From the NCBI GenBank assembly GCA_035995025.1, contig DASYKY010000135.1, positions 1 through 64,000 of the forward strand: DNA of 64,000 nucleotides. Direction: 5' to 3'. A program made the position numbers and the translations under genes. This document shows, piece by piece, positions 1-9,797 of the stretch (the stretch's first letter is position 1; each line of letters opens with the position of its first letter). A model generated the notes under the pieces. The model ran no database searches, had not been told where the DNA came from, and saw only the letters and a program-made list of their open reading frames with translations. Origin of the DNA: Actinophytocola sp035995025 (GTDB taxonomy: Bacteria; Actinomycetota; Actinomycetes; Mycobacteriales; Pseudonocardiaceae).

Positions 1-1068
<1,068 letters not shown>

Positions 1069-1096
1069 CGGCACCTCTTCGCTCGAGGGGCGCGCG

Positions 1097-1549
1097 TCAG
1101 CGCACTCCCGGCCGCCCGGTAGGTCTGACGTCGAAGACACTGGCCCCGGCCGCCACGCTGCGGATGGTGTCCAGCATGTCGTCCAGCACCCCGGCCTTCA
1201 GCAGGATGCCCGCCCCACCGGCGTCGGCGACGCGGTCGGCGGTCGACCGGTCGGCGGCACCGGTGAACATGAGCACCCGGACGCCGGGCGCCTCGCCGCG
1301 CAGCCTGCCGATGGCCTCGACGCCGTCGCCGTCCGGCAGCCGCCGGTCCAGCAGCACGACGTCGGGCCGGTGGCGGGCGGTGGCGGCCACGGCGTCCGCG
1401 ACGGACGAGGCGGTGGCGACGAGGTCGATGTCGGACACGTCCTCGAAGGCCGCGGCCATCGCCGTCACGACCAGCGCGTGGTCGTCCACGAGCAGCAGGC
1501 GGATGACGCGCGACGCCGGTGCGCTGTGCGACTCCGCCACACGCATCAC
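1097..1549 (-). CDS. receiver-only response regulator
   Basis: About 150 residues forming one REC domain: acidic pair in LLLVDDHALV, phospho-acceptor Asp in VVLLDRRLPDGDG, the conserved Thr in MFTGA and Lys in ILLKAG. No DNA-binding domain follows, so it probably acts by phosphotransfer or protein contact. It lies 28 bp upstream of the multi-HAMP gene on the same strand and is likely co-transcribed. The start is uncertain: GTG at 1549 or ATG at 1546, with GGGAG very close to both. The receiver resembles that of the LuxR-type regulator at 25634 (same RRLPDGDG stretch). Confidence 0.85.
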   Translation of the reverse strand: MMRVAESHSAPASRVIRLLLVDDHALVVTAMAAAFEDVSDIDLVATASSVADAVAATARHRPDVVLLDRRLPDGDGVEAIGRLRGEAPGVRVLMFTGAADRSTADRVADAGGAGILLKAGVLDDMLDTIRSVAAGASVFDVRPTGRPGVR

Positions 1550-1638
1550 TCCCGCTCACCAGGCGTCCTCGATCCTGGCGAGTGTAGGACGTCGGGCTCC
1601 ATCGACGCGACCAGCGCTCACCCGCGTGAGGTGCGGGC

Positions 1639-2751
1639 TCAGGTGTCGTGCAGCAGCACGCCCCGGATGTTGCGCCCGTCGCGCAGGTCCTGGTAGCCCT
1701 CGTTGACCTGCTCCAGCGTGTACGTCCTGGTCACCAGCTCGTCGAGCTTGAGGTGGCCCTCGTCGTACAGCCGCAGCAACCGCACGATGTCGTACTGCGG
1801 GTTGGCCGAGCCGAACAGCGTGCCCTTGACGGTCTTCTCGAACAGGGTCAGGGCCAGGCCGGACAGGTGAATCGTGAGCTTCTCCGGGTTCGCGAGCCCG
1901 ACCACCACGACCGTGCCGCCCTTGCCGATGGCGTTGAACGCGGCGCTCACCACGTCCTCGTCCACGGTGCCGACGGTGACCAGCGCCTGGTCCGCGCCCT
2001 GGCCCCAGGTCAGCTCCTCGAGCTTGGCCTGGGCCTGCGCGGCGTCGGCGAACGCGTGCGTGGCGCCCATGGTCATCGCGGTGTCCCGCTTGAACGCCAC
2101 GGGGTCGACCACGATCACGTGCCGGGCACCGGCGTGGGCCGCGCCCTGCACGGCGTTGATGCCGATGCCGCCGATCCCGTAGACGACCACGGTGTCCCCG
2201 GCGCGCACGTTGCCGGCGTAGACGGCGGCGCCCCAGCCGGTCGGCACGCCGCAGCCCACGAGCACGGCCTTGTCCAGCGGCAGCCAGTCGTCGACCTTCA
2301 CCACGGAGTGCTGCGAGATCGTCGAGTGCTGGCTGAACGTGCCGACGAGGCACATGGCGCCGAAGTCCTCGCCGCCGCCGTGGAAGCGGAAGCTGCCGTC
2401 GGGGAAGTAGCCCTCGAGGATCGTGGCGCCCATGTCGCAGAGGTTCTGCCGGCCGGTCGAGCAGTAGCGGCAGGTGCCGCAGTTGGGGATGAAGCTGCAG
2501 ACCACGTGGTCGCCGGGCTTGACCTTGGTGACGCCGGGGCCGACGTCCTCGATGACGCCCGCACCCTCGTGCCCGCCGACGATCGGGAACCGCGGCACCA
2601 GGTCGCCGTCGGTGAGGTGCAGGTCGGAGTGGCACAGGCCGGCCGCCGTGTAGCGGATCAGCACCTCGCCCGCGCGTGGACCGTCCAGGTCCAGCTCCAT
2701 GATCTCGAACGGCTTGCCGGCGTCGACCAGTACCGCCGCCTTCGTCTTCAC
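1639..2751 (-). CDS. NDMA-type Zn alcohol dehydrogenase, mycofactocin-associated
   Basis: 370 residues of the zinc-dependent medium-chain dehydrogenase family. Visible are the catalytic zinc ligands in GLCHSDLH and GGHEGAG, the four-Cys structural zinc site CGTCRYCSTGRQNLC, and the NAD-binding GIGGIG turn. The N-terminus (KTKAAVLVDAGKPFEIMELD) and the CSFIPNCGTCRYC segment are typical of the nicotinoprotein, NDMA-dependent alcohol dehydrogenases that keep NAD(H) bound and need mycofactocin for turnover. GTG at 2751 is chosen for the GAGGAG seven bases upstream. The gene lies downstream of mftD with a 110-bp gap, so it may have its own promoter. Substrate is not readable; a primary alcohol is expected. 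Confidence 0.9.
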   Translation of the reverse strand: MKTKAAVLVDAGKPFEIMELDLDGPRAGEVLIRYTAAGLCHSDLHLTDGDLVPRFPIVGGHEGAGVIEDVGPGVTKVKPGDHVVCSFIPNCGTCRYCSTGRQNLCDMGATILEGYFPDGSFRFHGGGEDFGAMCLVGTFSQHSTISQHSVVKVDDWLPLDKAVLVGCGVPTGWGAAVYAGNVRAGDTVVVYGIGGIGINAVQGAAHAGARHVIVVDPVAFKRDTAMTMGATHAFADAAQAQAKLEELTWGQGADQALVTVGTVDEDVVSAAFNAIGKGGTVVVVGLANPEKLTIHLSGLALTLFEKTVKGTLFGSANPQYDIVRLLRLYDEGHLKLDELVTRTYTLEQVNEGYQDLRDGRNIRGVLLHDT

Positions 2752-2861
2752 GACGACTCCTCTCCACGTCCCCCCCGGGGTGGAGATCACCTTTGGTGAG
2801 CCAGGTCACACACTAGTTGGCCTGTTCACGGCGACAAAGCCCGCTCCACGGAGCGCGAAAA

Positions 2862-4025
2862 CTAGCCGAGCGCGCGCTCGAAGTCCGGCGGGACGAGGAC
2901 GTCCGCGCGGCTCAGCTCGTGGACGCTGCCGTGGCCCAGCGCCAGCAGCGTCGAGTCGATGCCCGCGCGCATCAGGTCCAGCACGTTCTCCACGCCCGCC
3001 TGCCCGTTCGCGGCGAGGCCCCACAGGTAGGCGCGGCCGATCAGCACCGCGCGGGCGCCAAGGGCCAGGGCCTTCACCACGTCGCTGCCGCGGCGGATGC
3101 CGCCGTCCAGCACGATCTCCACCTGGTCGCCCACCGCGGCCGCGACCGCCGGCAGCGCGCGGATCGTCGCGGGGGTGCCGTCGAGGTTGTTGCCGCCGTG
3201 GTTGGACACCGAGATGGCGCTGACCCCGGCGTCCACCGCGCGCTTCGCCTCGTCCACGCGGACGACGCCCTTCAGCAGGAACGGGCCGTCCCACTGCTCG
3301 CGCAGCCACCGCACGTCCTCCCACGTCGCGGGCGGGGTCTGCATCCACTGCCCGTACGCGCCGAAGAACGTCGGCACCGGGTCGCCGCCCATGTTCGGCA
3401 CGGTCAGGTCCGGCACGCGGCCGGTCCGCGCGTACGACCACAGCCACCGCGGGTGCGTCAGCGCCTCCGGGGCGAACCGCATCGCCTCGCGCAGGGTCAC
3501 GCGCTCCGGGATGTGCGGGCTGCCCCAGTCGCGGCTGTGCGAGAACGACCAGTCGAGCGTCAGGATCAGCCCGACCGCGCCCGCCGCCTTCGCCCGCGCC
3601 AGCCGCGCCAGCATCTCCTCGCGCGTGCCGCACCAGTACAGCTGGAACAGCGTCCTCGGGTTCGCCGCGACGACCTCCTCGACCGGCTTGCTCGCGAACG
3701 AGCTGAGCCCCATCGCCGTGCCCCGCGCCGCGGCCGCCCGCGCGACGGCGACCTCGCCGTCGGGGGTCACCGCCTGCACGCCGGTCGGCGAGATCAGCAC
3801 CGGCATCGACAGGTCCTGGCCGAGCACGGTGGTGGCCAGCTCCCGCTTCGCGGCCAGGCCCGCGGTGCGCGGCGCGAAGCCCAGCTCGTCGAACGCGCGC
3901 ACGTTGTCCGACACGGTCAGGCCGCGCTCCGAGCCCGCGAGCAGCGCGCTGTAGACCGACCTCGGCAACCGCTTGCGCGCGCGGCGCTGCGCCTCGACGA
4001 CGGTCTCGAACCAGTCGTTGGCCAT
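2862..4025 (-). CDS. mftD: pre-mycofactocin synthase MftD (FMN-dependent)
   Basis: 387 residues of the FMN-dependent alpha-hydroxyacid oxidase family (lactate dehydrogenase/glycolate oxidase fold). Visible are the active-site His/Arg region SNHGGNNLDGTPA and the flavin phosphate region VLDGGIRRGSDVVKALALGA. In the MFT pathway MftD oxidatively deaminates the AHDP dipeptide product to pre-mycofactocin, which carries the redox-active alpha-keto amide. Starts at ATG 4025, two bases after the mftF stop, with AGGAGAGG upstream. It sits after mftF here, whereas in mycobacteria it directly follows mftC. Confidence 0.93.
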   Translation of the reverse strand: MANDWFETVVEAQRRARKRLPRSVYSALLAGSERGLTVSDNVRAFDELGFAPRTAGLAAKRELATTVLGQDLSMPVLISPTGVQAVTPDGEVAVARAAAARGTAMGLSSFASKPVEEVVAANPRTLFQLYWCGTREEMLARLARAKAAGAVGLILTLDWSFSHSRDWGSPHIPERVTLREAMRFAPEALTHPRWLWSYARTGRVPDLTVPNMGGDPVPTFFGAYGQWMQTPPATWEDVRWLREQWDGPFLLKGVVRVDEAKRAVDAGVSAISVSNHGGNNLDGTPATIRALPAVAAAVGDQVEIVLDGGIRRGSDVVKALALGARAVLIGRAYLWGLAANGQAGVENVLDLMRAGIDSTLLALGHGSVHELSRADVLVPPDFERALG

Positions 4026-4027
4026 GA

Positions 4028-5440
4028 TCAACCTCTCCTGTCGATCCGCAGCGGGCGCCTGCCGAGGCGGGGCCGCACCGGGGCGAGCGTCCGCTCGGCG
4101 AGGCAGCCGGCCAGCACGCCGCCGCCGTAGGCGACGTCGTCGGCGACGCGGCCGAGCACGTACCGGGCGGGGTCGAGCCGCCCGCGGCCCTGCCGGGCCC
4201 ACTCCGTGAGCGGCGGCCCGAACAGCAGCGACGCGGCTGCGAGCCGGTGCCGCCCGGCGAGGAGCTCGACCGCGAGCAGCGGCGCGGCGAACTGGGTGCC
4301 GTAGCGGCCGACGCCGAGCCACGTCTGGTGCGCGGCGCGGCCCATCGCGGACAGCACGCCCGTCGTGGGCAGGCCGGCCGCGCGCAGGGTCCGCGCGATC
4401 TCGAGCACCGAGCAGCCGTACGCGGCCGCGGCGAGCACGGGCTTCCTGGCCAGCAGGGCGAGCACGGTCGCGGCCGGCCAGCCGAACAGCACCAGCGGCG
4501 GCACCGAGCCGGGGTGGCGGCGCGCGAGCGGGGCGGCGGACAGGCCGTAGCGGTAGCGCCTGCGCAGCAGCGCCGCCCAGCTTGCCGGCTCCTCGTGGGG
4601 GACCTCGACGGACGGCTCGTAGCGGATGCGCCAGCCCGCCTCGTGCAGCCGCCACACGAGGTCGACGTCCTCGCCGGTGACCCGCAGCCCGGGGTCGAAC
4701 ACCGCGCCGCCGCGGGCGACGGCGTCCAGCGCGCCGCGGCGGACCAGCAGCGCGGCCGTCGGCACGTAGGCGACGCGCGTGTTCGGCGCGACCGAGGCGG
4801 GCCGGTCGCCGAGGTCGAGCGCGGACGCGAACCGCGCGGGCCACCCTGCGCTCTGTCCACTTGCGACGATCCGGGGGGCGACGGCGGCGACGAGCGGGTC
4901 GGCGAGGTGTGGCACGAGACCGTCGAGCCAGCCGGCCGGCGGCACGCAGTCACTGTCCACAAAGGCCACCAGCGCGGACCTCGCCGCGCCGAGGCCCGTG
5001 TCGCGGGCCGCGCCTGGACCGCCGTTCACGGTGCGGACGAGCAGCTTCGCACCGTGCCGCGCGGCGACCTCGGCGACCGCACGCGGGTCGTGCGAGCCGT
5101 CGTCGACGACCACGACGGGGTGCCGGTTGCCCAGTGCGGCAAGGCATCGGCCGAGCGCGGCCGCGCGGTCGCGCACGGGGACCACGACGGTCACGTCCGG
5201 CGGTGTCGTGGGTGCCGGCGGGCACGGGTGGGCGAACCCGGTGTCGGTGAGCCGGCGGGCCAGCGTCGCGGCGGCCGGCGTGCGCACCGGTCCGGAGGCC
5301 AGCTCCTCCCACGCCGAGCGGCCGGCCGCGGTCAGCCGCAGCACGCGGGAGGGCGAGCCGCCGAACCACGCGTCCTCGGTGAGCTGCTTGACGTCCGGCG
5401 CGAGCTCGATGCGGAAGCCGGCCGGCAACGGCGTGTTCAC
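4028..5440 (-). CDS. mftF: mycofactocin glycosyltransferase MftF
   Basis: 470 residues: an N-terminal module of about 95 residues, a GT2 domain (VTVVVPVRDRAAALGRCLAAL, then VVVDDGSHD, the DxD-like VDSDC, and later GEDVDLVWRLHEAGW), then a hydrophobic C-terminal half with several membrane segments. MftF transfers glucose units to (pre)mycofactocin to give the oligoglycosylated cofactor. GTG at 5440 overlaps the preceding SDR stop by four bases, and the next gene, mftD, begins two bases after its stop, so translation is coupled. Confidence 0.92.
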   Translation of the reverse strand: MNTPLPAGFRIELAPDVKQLTEDAWFGGSPSRVLRLTAAGRSAWEELASGPVRTPAAATLARRLTDTGFAHPCPPAPTTPPDVTVVVPVRDRAAALGRCLAALGNRHPVVVVDDGSHDPRAVAEVAARHGAKLLVRTVNGGPGAARDTGLGAARSALVAFVDSDCVPPAGWLDGLVPHLADPLVAAVAPRIVASGQSAGWPARFASALDLGDRPASVAPNTRVAYVPTAALLVRRGALDAVARGGAVFDPGLRVTGEDVDLVWRLHEAGWRIRYEPSVEVPHEEPASWAALLRRRYRYGLSAAPLARRHPGSVPPLVLFGWPAATVLALLARKPVLAAAAYGCSVLEIARTLRAAGLPTTGVLSAMGRAAHQTWLGVGRYGTQFAAPLLAVELLAGRHRLAAASLLFGPPLTEWARQGRGRLDPARYVLGRVADDVAYGGGVLAGCLAERTLAPVRPRLGRRPLRIDRRG

Positions 5441-6213
5441 AACGCAAGCCCCCCGTCGACCGCCACGACCGACCCGGTCATCCCGCTGCTCGCCGGACTC
5501 GCCAGGAACGCGAGCACCTCGGCGACCTCGACCGGCGCCAGCAGCCGCCCGGCCGGTTGCTGCGCGGCGAAGTCCTGCGCCGAGCCGAGACCGTACAGGC
5601 GCGCGCTCTCCGCGAGGACGGCCGTGTCGGTGGAGCCGGGGCTGACCGCGTTCGCGGTGACCCCGCTGCCACCCAGCTCCGCGGCGAGCGCCCGGACGAG
5701 ACCGGCGACCCCGGCCTTGGCGGCGCAGTACGCGGCCAGCATCGGCAGCCCGCGGGTGGCGGCCGCGGACGCGACGGCCAGGAACCGCCCGCTGCGCGGC
5801 GCGGGACGGCGCAGCAGCGCGGGCACCGCGGCGCGTGCGAGGTTGACGACGCCGCCCAGGTCGACGTCGAGCACCGCCCGCTCCTGCTCGGGCGGCACCT
5901 CCCACAGCGGCGCTCCCCCGGCGATCACCCCGGCGACCGCGATGGCCGCGTCGAGCCCGCCCCACTCGGCCTCGGCGGTGGCCACGGCGGTCTCGAGCGC
6001 CGCCGGGTCCCGCACGTCGGCGACCATCGCGCGCACCCCCGGGAGGTCGGCCACCTTCTCCAGGTCGTCCTTCGTGGCCAGCCGGTACGGGAGCGCGGGG
6101 TCGTCGTCCGCGAGGTCCGTGGCCAGCACCCGCCAGCCCCGCGCGGCCAGCGCGGCGACCGTCGCGGCGCCGATGCCGCGGGCCGCGCCGGTGACCACCG
6201 CGACCCGGGTCAC
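5437..6213 (-). CDS. mycofactocin-coupled SDR oxidoreductase
   Basis: 258 residues, classical short-chain dehydrogenase: nucleotide-binding TGAARGIG, NAG-like motif changed to VAG(VIAG), catalytic Ser in VASAAA and YCAAK. After beta-strand 2 it has an extra segment (LATKDDLEKVADLPG) of the kind that buries the bound NAD(H) in mycofactocin-dependent SDRs, which makes them depend on MFT for re-oxidation. GTG at 6213 overlaps the mftE stop as GTGA. Its position inside the biosynthetic operon, between mftE and mftF, suggests a dedicated client enzyme or a pathway-specific alcohol oxidase. Confidence 0.88.
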   Translation of the reverse strand: MTRVAVVTGAARGIGAATVAALAARGWRVLATDLADDDPALPYRLATKDDLEKVADLPGVRAMVADVRDPAALETAVATAEAEWGGLDAAIAVAGVIAGGAPLWEVPPEQERAVLDVDLGGVVNLARAAVPALLRRPAPRSGRFLAVASAAATRGLPMLAAYCAAKAGVAGLVRALAAELGGSGVTANAVSPGSTDTAVLAESARLYGLGSAQDFAAQQPAGRLLAPVEVAEVLAFLASPASSGMTGSVVAVDGGLAL

Positions 6214-6896
6214 GGGGTCCGCCACCGGGCGACCATGCCCGCGAGGTCCGCGGCCAGCCGGTCCAGCAGCGCGGCACCCTCGGCGGCGGTGGCCCCCGCC
6301 GGGTCGCCGAGGACGCCGGTCGGGGTCACCGCCCGGACCCCGCCGGCGCGCAGCAGCGGCATCAGCTCCGCCAGCGGGCGCCGGTCGCCCCGCACGCCGC
6401 GCTCGGCCCGCACCACCGCCGGGCGCAGCGCCAGGAGCATCGCCGTCTCCTCGCGGCCGGCGTGCGGGTCGCCGGGCCAGGACGGCTGGAACAGCACGAC
6501 GTCCCGGCCCTCCGCACGCAGGCGGGCCACCGCGCGGGACACCGGTTCGGCGTTGCCGCCGTGCGCGGACACGAACACCACGTGCGCGAAGGTCTCCGTC
6601 GCCGAGCGGGCGAGCTCCAGCACCAGCAGCTCCACCGCCGCCCGGCCGATCGACAGCGTCCCGGCGAAGCCCGCGTGCTCGCCGCTGGACCCGTACGGCA
6701 CCGGCGGGGCGACCAGCACGTCCGGGCGCGCCGCCGCGAGCCGCGCGCACAGCGCGACGGCGACGTCCGTGTCGGTGGACAGCGGCAGGTGCGGGCCGTG
6801 CTGCTCGGTCGACCCCAGCGGCACCGCCAGCACCGCGCCCGCCGCGGCCCGCTCGCCCACCTCGGGCGAGGTCAGGTCCGCCAGCGGGCGGGACAT
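6210..6896 (-). CDS. mftE: mycofactocin peptidase MftE (creatininase family)
   Basis: 228 residues of the creatininase-like metallo-amidohydrolase family: metal-binding GSTEQHGPHLPLSTDT near the N-terminus, SAHGGNAE in the middle, and GREETAM with a further metal-binding Glu. MftE cuts the MftC-modified MftA before its C-terminal Val-Tyr-derived dipeptide, releasing AHDP. The ATG lies one base after the mftC stop, and the gene overlaps the SDR downstream by four bases. Confidence 0.93.
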   Translation of the reverse strand: MSRPLADLTSPEVGERAAAGAVLAVPLGSTEQHGPHLPLSTDTDVAVALCARLAAARPDVLVAPPVPYGSSGEHAGFAGTLSIGRAAVELLVLELARSATETFAHVVFVSAHGGNAEPVSRAVARLRAEGRDVVLFQPSWPGDPHAGREETAMLLALRPAVVRAERGVRGDRRPLAELMPLLRAGGVRAVTPTGVLGDPAGATAAEGAALLDRLAADLAGMVARWRTP

Positions 6897-6897
6897 C

Positions 6898-8064
6898 TCA
6901 GCGGCCCAGCCCGGCGAGCGGGCTCTCGTCGCACGCGCGGTCCGGGCGGCGCATGCCGATCGTCACCGGCACCGGGCCGCGGGTACGCCGGTGTGAGTGG
7001 TCCGGCGCCGACCGCGGCTTTTCGTCCACTGTGGACAGCAGGCGTTCGCCGTGGCCCTTGACGCACTCAGGGTCCGGGCCGTCCAGCGGCAGGCCGGTGA
7101 AGAACTTCGCCGCCATGCAGCCGCCCCGGCACGAGTCGTACGCCGAGCACGACGTGCACGCGCCACCGGTCTGCGGGCTGCGCAGGTCGGCGAACAGCTC
7201 CGAGGAGCGCCACACCCGGGCGAACCCGCCGTCGCCGCGGACGTTGCCGGCGAGGAACTCGTCGTGGATCGCGAACGGGCAGGCGTACACGTCGCCGACC
7301 GGGTCGATCAGGCACACCACCCGCCCGGCGCCGCACAGGTTCAGCCCGGGCAGCGCCTCGCCGTACGCGGCGAGGTGGAAGAACGAGTCGCCGGTCAGCA
7401 CCCGCTCGCCGTGGTCGAGCAGCCAGTCGTAGAGCGCGCGCTGCTGCGCGGCCGTCGGGTGCAGCTCGTCCCAGACGTCCGCGCCGCGGCCGGACGGGCG
7501 CAGCCGGGTGAGCCGCAGCTGGGCGCCGTAGCGGTCGGCGATCGCCAGGAAGTCGTCGAGCTGGCCGGCGTTCTGCCGCGTCACCACGACCGACACCTTG
7601 AACCCGGCGAACCCCGCGGCGGCGAGGTTTTCCATGGCCCGCAACGCGATCGCGTACGAGCCGGGACCGCGGACGGCGTCGTTGACCTCCGCGGTGGCGC
7701 CGTCGAGGGAGATCTGGACGTCGACGTAGTCGCCAGCCGCCAGCCGCCGGGCCCGCTCCGGGGTGATCTTGATGCCGTTGGTGGAGAACTTGACCCCGAC
7801 GTGGTGGTCGGTCGCGTAGTCGACGAGCTCCCAGAAGTCCGGGCGCACGGTCGGCTCGCCGCCGCCGATGTTGACGTAGAAGACCTGCATCCGCTCCAGC
7901 TCGTCGACGACCGCCTTGCACTCCACTGTGGACAGCTCGCGCGGGTCGCGGCGCCCGGAGCTGGACAGGCAGTGCACGCACGACAGGTTGCAGGCGTAGG
8001 TCAGCTCCCAGGTGAGGCAGATGGGCGCGTCGAGGCCGTACTGGAACTGCTCGACGAGTTTCAT
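6898..8064 (-). CDS. mftC: mycofactocin radical SAM maturase MftC
   Basis: 388 residues. The radical SAM 4Fe-4S site is CNLSCVHC (CxxxCxxC) near residue 22, followed by the glycine-rich GGGEPT motif. The C-terminal SPASM region has the auxiliary-cluster cysteines (CGAGRVVC, YACPF, CTSCSAYDSCRGGC). MftC decarboxylates the C-terminal Tyr of MftA and then joins it to Val. The ATG at 8064 overlaps the mftB stop (ATGA). Two copies of the palindrome TCCACTGTGGA lie inside this gene (7025, 7922), each coding for STV. Confidence 0.95.
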   Translation of the reverse strand: MKLVEQFQYGLDAPICLTWELTYACNLSCVHCLSSSGRRDPRELSTVECKAVVDELERMQVFYVNIGGGEPTVRPDFWELVDYATDHHVGVKFSTNGIKITPERARRLAAGDYVDVQISLDGATAEVNDAVRGPGSYAIALRAMENLAAAGFAGFKVSVVVTRQNAGQLDDFLAIADRYGAQLRLTRLRPSGRGADVWDELHPTAAQQRALYDWLLDHGERVLTGDSFFHLAAYGEALPGLNLCGAGRVVCLIDPVGDVYACPFAIHDEFLAGNVRGDGGFARVWRSSELFADLRSPQTGGACTSCSAYDSCRGGCMAAKFFTGLPLDGPDPECVKGHGERLLSTVDEKPRSAPDHSHRRTRGPVPVTIGMRRPDRACDESPLAGLGR

Positions 8065-8342
8065 GACCGCTCCCGGATCATGTCGGACGCGGCCAGGGAC
8101 GCCAGCGCCGTGCGGTAGGCGGGCAGCTCGGCCGCCGCCACGCCCGCGCGGGTGCACGCGTCACGCGCGGTCGGGGCGCCGGCCAGTCCCGTGAGAACTT
8201 CCAGCAGCACCGGGCTCTTCAGGAACGACAGGCGCCGGGTGCCGAAGTGGTACAGCAGCGCGCCGAAGCGCTCCGGGCGGACCGACACCTGCGCGGTCAG
8301 CCCCCAGGCGGTGTCGAGGTCGAACGTGTCCTCAGTAGACAC
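8061..8342 (-). CDS. mftB: mycofactocin RRE chaperone MftB
   Basis: 93 residues of the RiPP-recognition-element (PqqD-like) type, with the family signature FGALLYHFGTRRLSFLKSP. MftB binds the MftA leader and presents the peptide to MftC. GTG at 8342 is preferred; it lies two bases after the mftA stop. An upstream ATG at 8360 would overlap the mftA 3' end and add residues not seen in the family. The 3' end overlaps mftC by four bases. Confidence 0.92.
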   Translation of the reverse strand: MSTEDTFDLDTAWGLTAQVSVRPERFGALLYHFGTRRLSFLKSPVLLEVLTGLAGAPTARDACTRAGVAAAELPAYRTALASLAASDMIRERS

Positions 8343-8344
8343 GT

Positions 8345-8443
8345 TCAGTAGACACCGCACATGCCGTCGATCGAGACCTCCTCGACGAGGAGCTCCTCGA
8401 CGACTTCCTCGGTGGGCTGTTCGGTCGTGGGGTTGTCCGCCAT
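8345..8443 (-). CDS. mftA: mycofactocin precursor peptide MftA
   Basis: A 32-residue peptide with an acidic leader (EEVVEELLVEE) and the invariant C-terminus IDGMCGVY. The last two residues, Val-Tyr, are the part converted by MftC/MftD into the redox cofactor. Starts at ATG 8443 with GGAG about six bases upstream. It is the first gene of the leftward MFT operon. Confidence 0.97.
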   Translation of the reverse strand: MADNPTTEQPTEEVVEELLVEEVSIDGMCGVY

Positions 8444-8499
8444 CTCGGCTCCTTTTTTCGGCACGGTGTGACGAATGTCGAGTACGATAACGTCACCCT
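8444..8499. promoter_or_regulatory. mftA/mftR divergent promoter with inverted repeat
   Basis: This 56-bp gap is the only control region for the MFT operon and mftR. It holds GTGACG at 8468-8473 and its exact complement CGTCAC at 8491-8496 (17-nt spacer). That layout suits a TetR-type dimer site for MftR, which in mycobacteria represses the cluster and is released by long-chain acyl-CoA. Site assignment is inferred. Confidence 0.55.
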
Positions 8500-9117
8500 G
8501 TGACAGAAACAAGCCCCCGGCGGGGCAGGCCGCGCGGCACGAGCGCGCGCACGCTCGAGCTGATCGCCCTGCGCCTGTTCGCCGAGAAGGGCTTCCACGA
8601 GACGACCGTCGACGAGATCGCGACGGCCGCGGGCGTCAGCAGGCGCACGTTCTTCCGGTACTTCGACGCCAAGTCGGAGGTGCTGTGGAGCGAGTTCGAC
8701 AGCGAGGTCACGACGATCCGGACCACGCTCGCCGAGAGCCCGGACGACCTGCCGGTGATGGACGCGGTGCGGCGCGCGGTGCTCGCCGCGAACCACTACC
8801 ACGCCGAGGACGTGCCGGAGCTGCGCATGCGCATGCAGCTGATCAGCACGGTCCCGGACCTGGCCGCGAGCGCCACGATCCACTACGACGCCTGGGAACG
8901 CGCGGTCGCCGAGTTCGTCGCGCGCCGCGCGGGCCAGCCGGCGGACTCGCTGTACCCGCTGGCGGCGGGCCGCGCCACCCTCGCCGCCTGCCGCGCGGCC
9001 TACGAACGCTGGGCGGCCCGCGCGGACGCCGACCTGACCGTGTACCTGGACGCGGCGCTCCGCGCACTGGCGGCGGGCTTCCAGGAGCCGGCACTGACCG
9101 CCGAACCGCACGTGTGA
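8500..9117 (+). CDS. mftR: mycofactocin TetR-family regulator MftR
   Basis: 205 residues. The N-terminal TetR helix-turn-helix is clear (ETTVDEIATAAGVSRRTFFRYFDAKSEV split over residues 35-62) after the basic start RRGRPRG. The C-terminal ligand domain resembles MftR of mycobacteria. GTG at 8500 is the only sensible start and lies four bases right of the inverted repeat in the promoter, so MftR probably represses its own gene too. Confidence 0.9.
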   Translation: MTETSPRRGRPRGTSARTLELIALRLFAEKGFHETTVDEIATAAGVSRRTFFRYFDAKSEVLWSEFDSEVTTIRTTLAESPDDLPVMDAVRRAVLAANHYHAEDVPELRMRMQLISTVPDLAASATIHYDAWERAVAEFVARRAGQPADSLYPLAAGRATLAACRAAYERWAARADADLTVYLDAALRALAAGFQEPALTAEPHV

Positions 9118-9167
9118 TCGACCAACCAAGAGATCCGCGGGTCCGGCGGACTCACCTCCGGCGCCGG

Positions 9168-9788
9168 CTACTGACCGCTGTCCGGGCTGGTCGCCAGCTG
9201 GTCGACCGTGATGGTCGGGCCCGGCAGCGGATGATCACCCATCACGTTGAGGAAGCCGTTCAGCAGGATCTCCAGGTGGCGGTGGCTCAGCTCCAGGTTC
9301 TCCGTCGCCGTGACGCCCGGGACCGGCCGGGACACGCGGATGATCAGCATCGCGATGTCGCCCGTCGTCACCTCCGACCGCAGGGCGCCCTCGCGGTGGG
9401 CGCGGGCCACCAGCTGGTCGATCGCCGCGCGGCCGCGGCGGCGGGCGGAGATCAGCTCCTCGTCGGGCTGCACGCGGTCGTTCAGCAGCGGCATGACCGC
9501 GCTGACCCGCAGCTCGACGACCTTGTGCATGTACCGGGCCAGCGCGGCGAACGCGTCCAGCTCCTCGGCCAGCGCCGCCTCCGCCTCGTCGGCGGTCGCG
9601 CGCAGGCATTCCAGCTGCACGTGGGCGAGCAGGCTCGGGCGGTCGGGAAAGTGCCGGTAGACGGTGGCCACCCCCACCCCCGCCCGCCGCGCGATCGCCT
9701 CCATCCCCACCGCCGGGCCCTGCTCGAGGACCAGGTCGACGGTGGCACGGAGGATGCGGTCGCGGTTGCGCACTGCGTCGGCACGCAT
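9168..9788 (-). CDS. TetR-family regulator
   Basis: 206 residues with an N-terminal TetR HTH (MEAIARRAGVGVATVYRHFPD, in two parts) and a C-terminal effector domain without recognisable ligand residues. It follows the AraC gene on the same strand after nine bases, so the two are probably co-transcribed. It converges on mftR with a 50-bp gap that holds no clear terminator hairpin. Target and ligand are unknown. Confidence 0.85.
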   Translation of the reverse strand: MRADAVRNRDRILRATVDLVLEQGPAVGMEAIARRAGVGVATVYRHFPDRPSLLAHVQLECLRATADEAEAALAEELDAFAALARYMHKVVELRVSAVMPLLNDRVQPDEELISARRRGRAAIDQLVARAHREGALRSEVTTGDIAMLIIRVSRPVPGVTATENLELSHRHLEILLNGFLNVMGDHPLPGPTITVDQLATSPDSGQ

Positions 9789-9797
9789 ACACCCAGG

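Noticed and set aside
4247..7432. Long rightward open frame antisense to the mycofactocin genes
   Set aside because: It has no ribosome site, low-complexity Arg/Ala/Pro product and lies over well-identified genes; at this GC content such antisense frames are expected.
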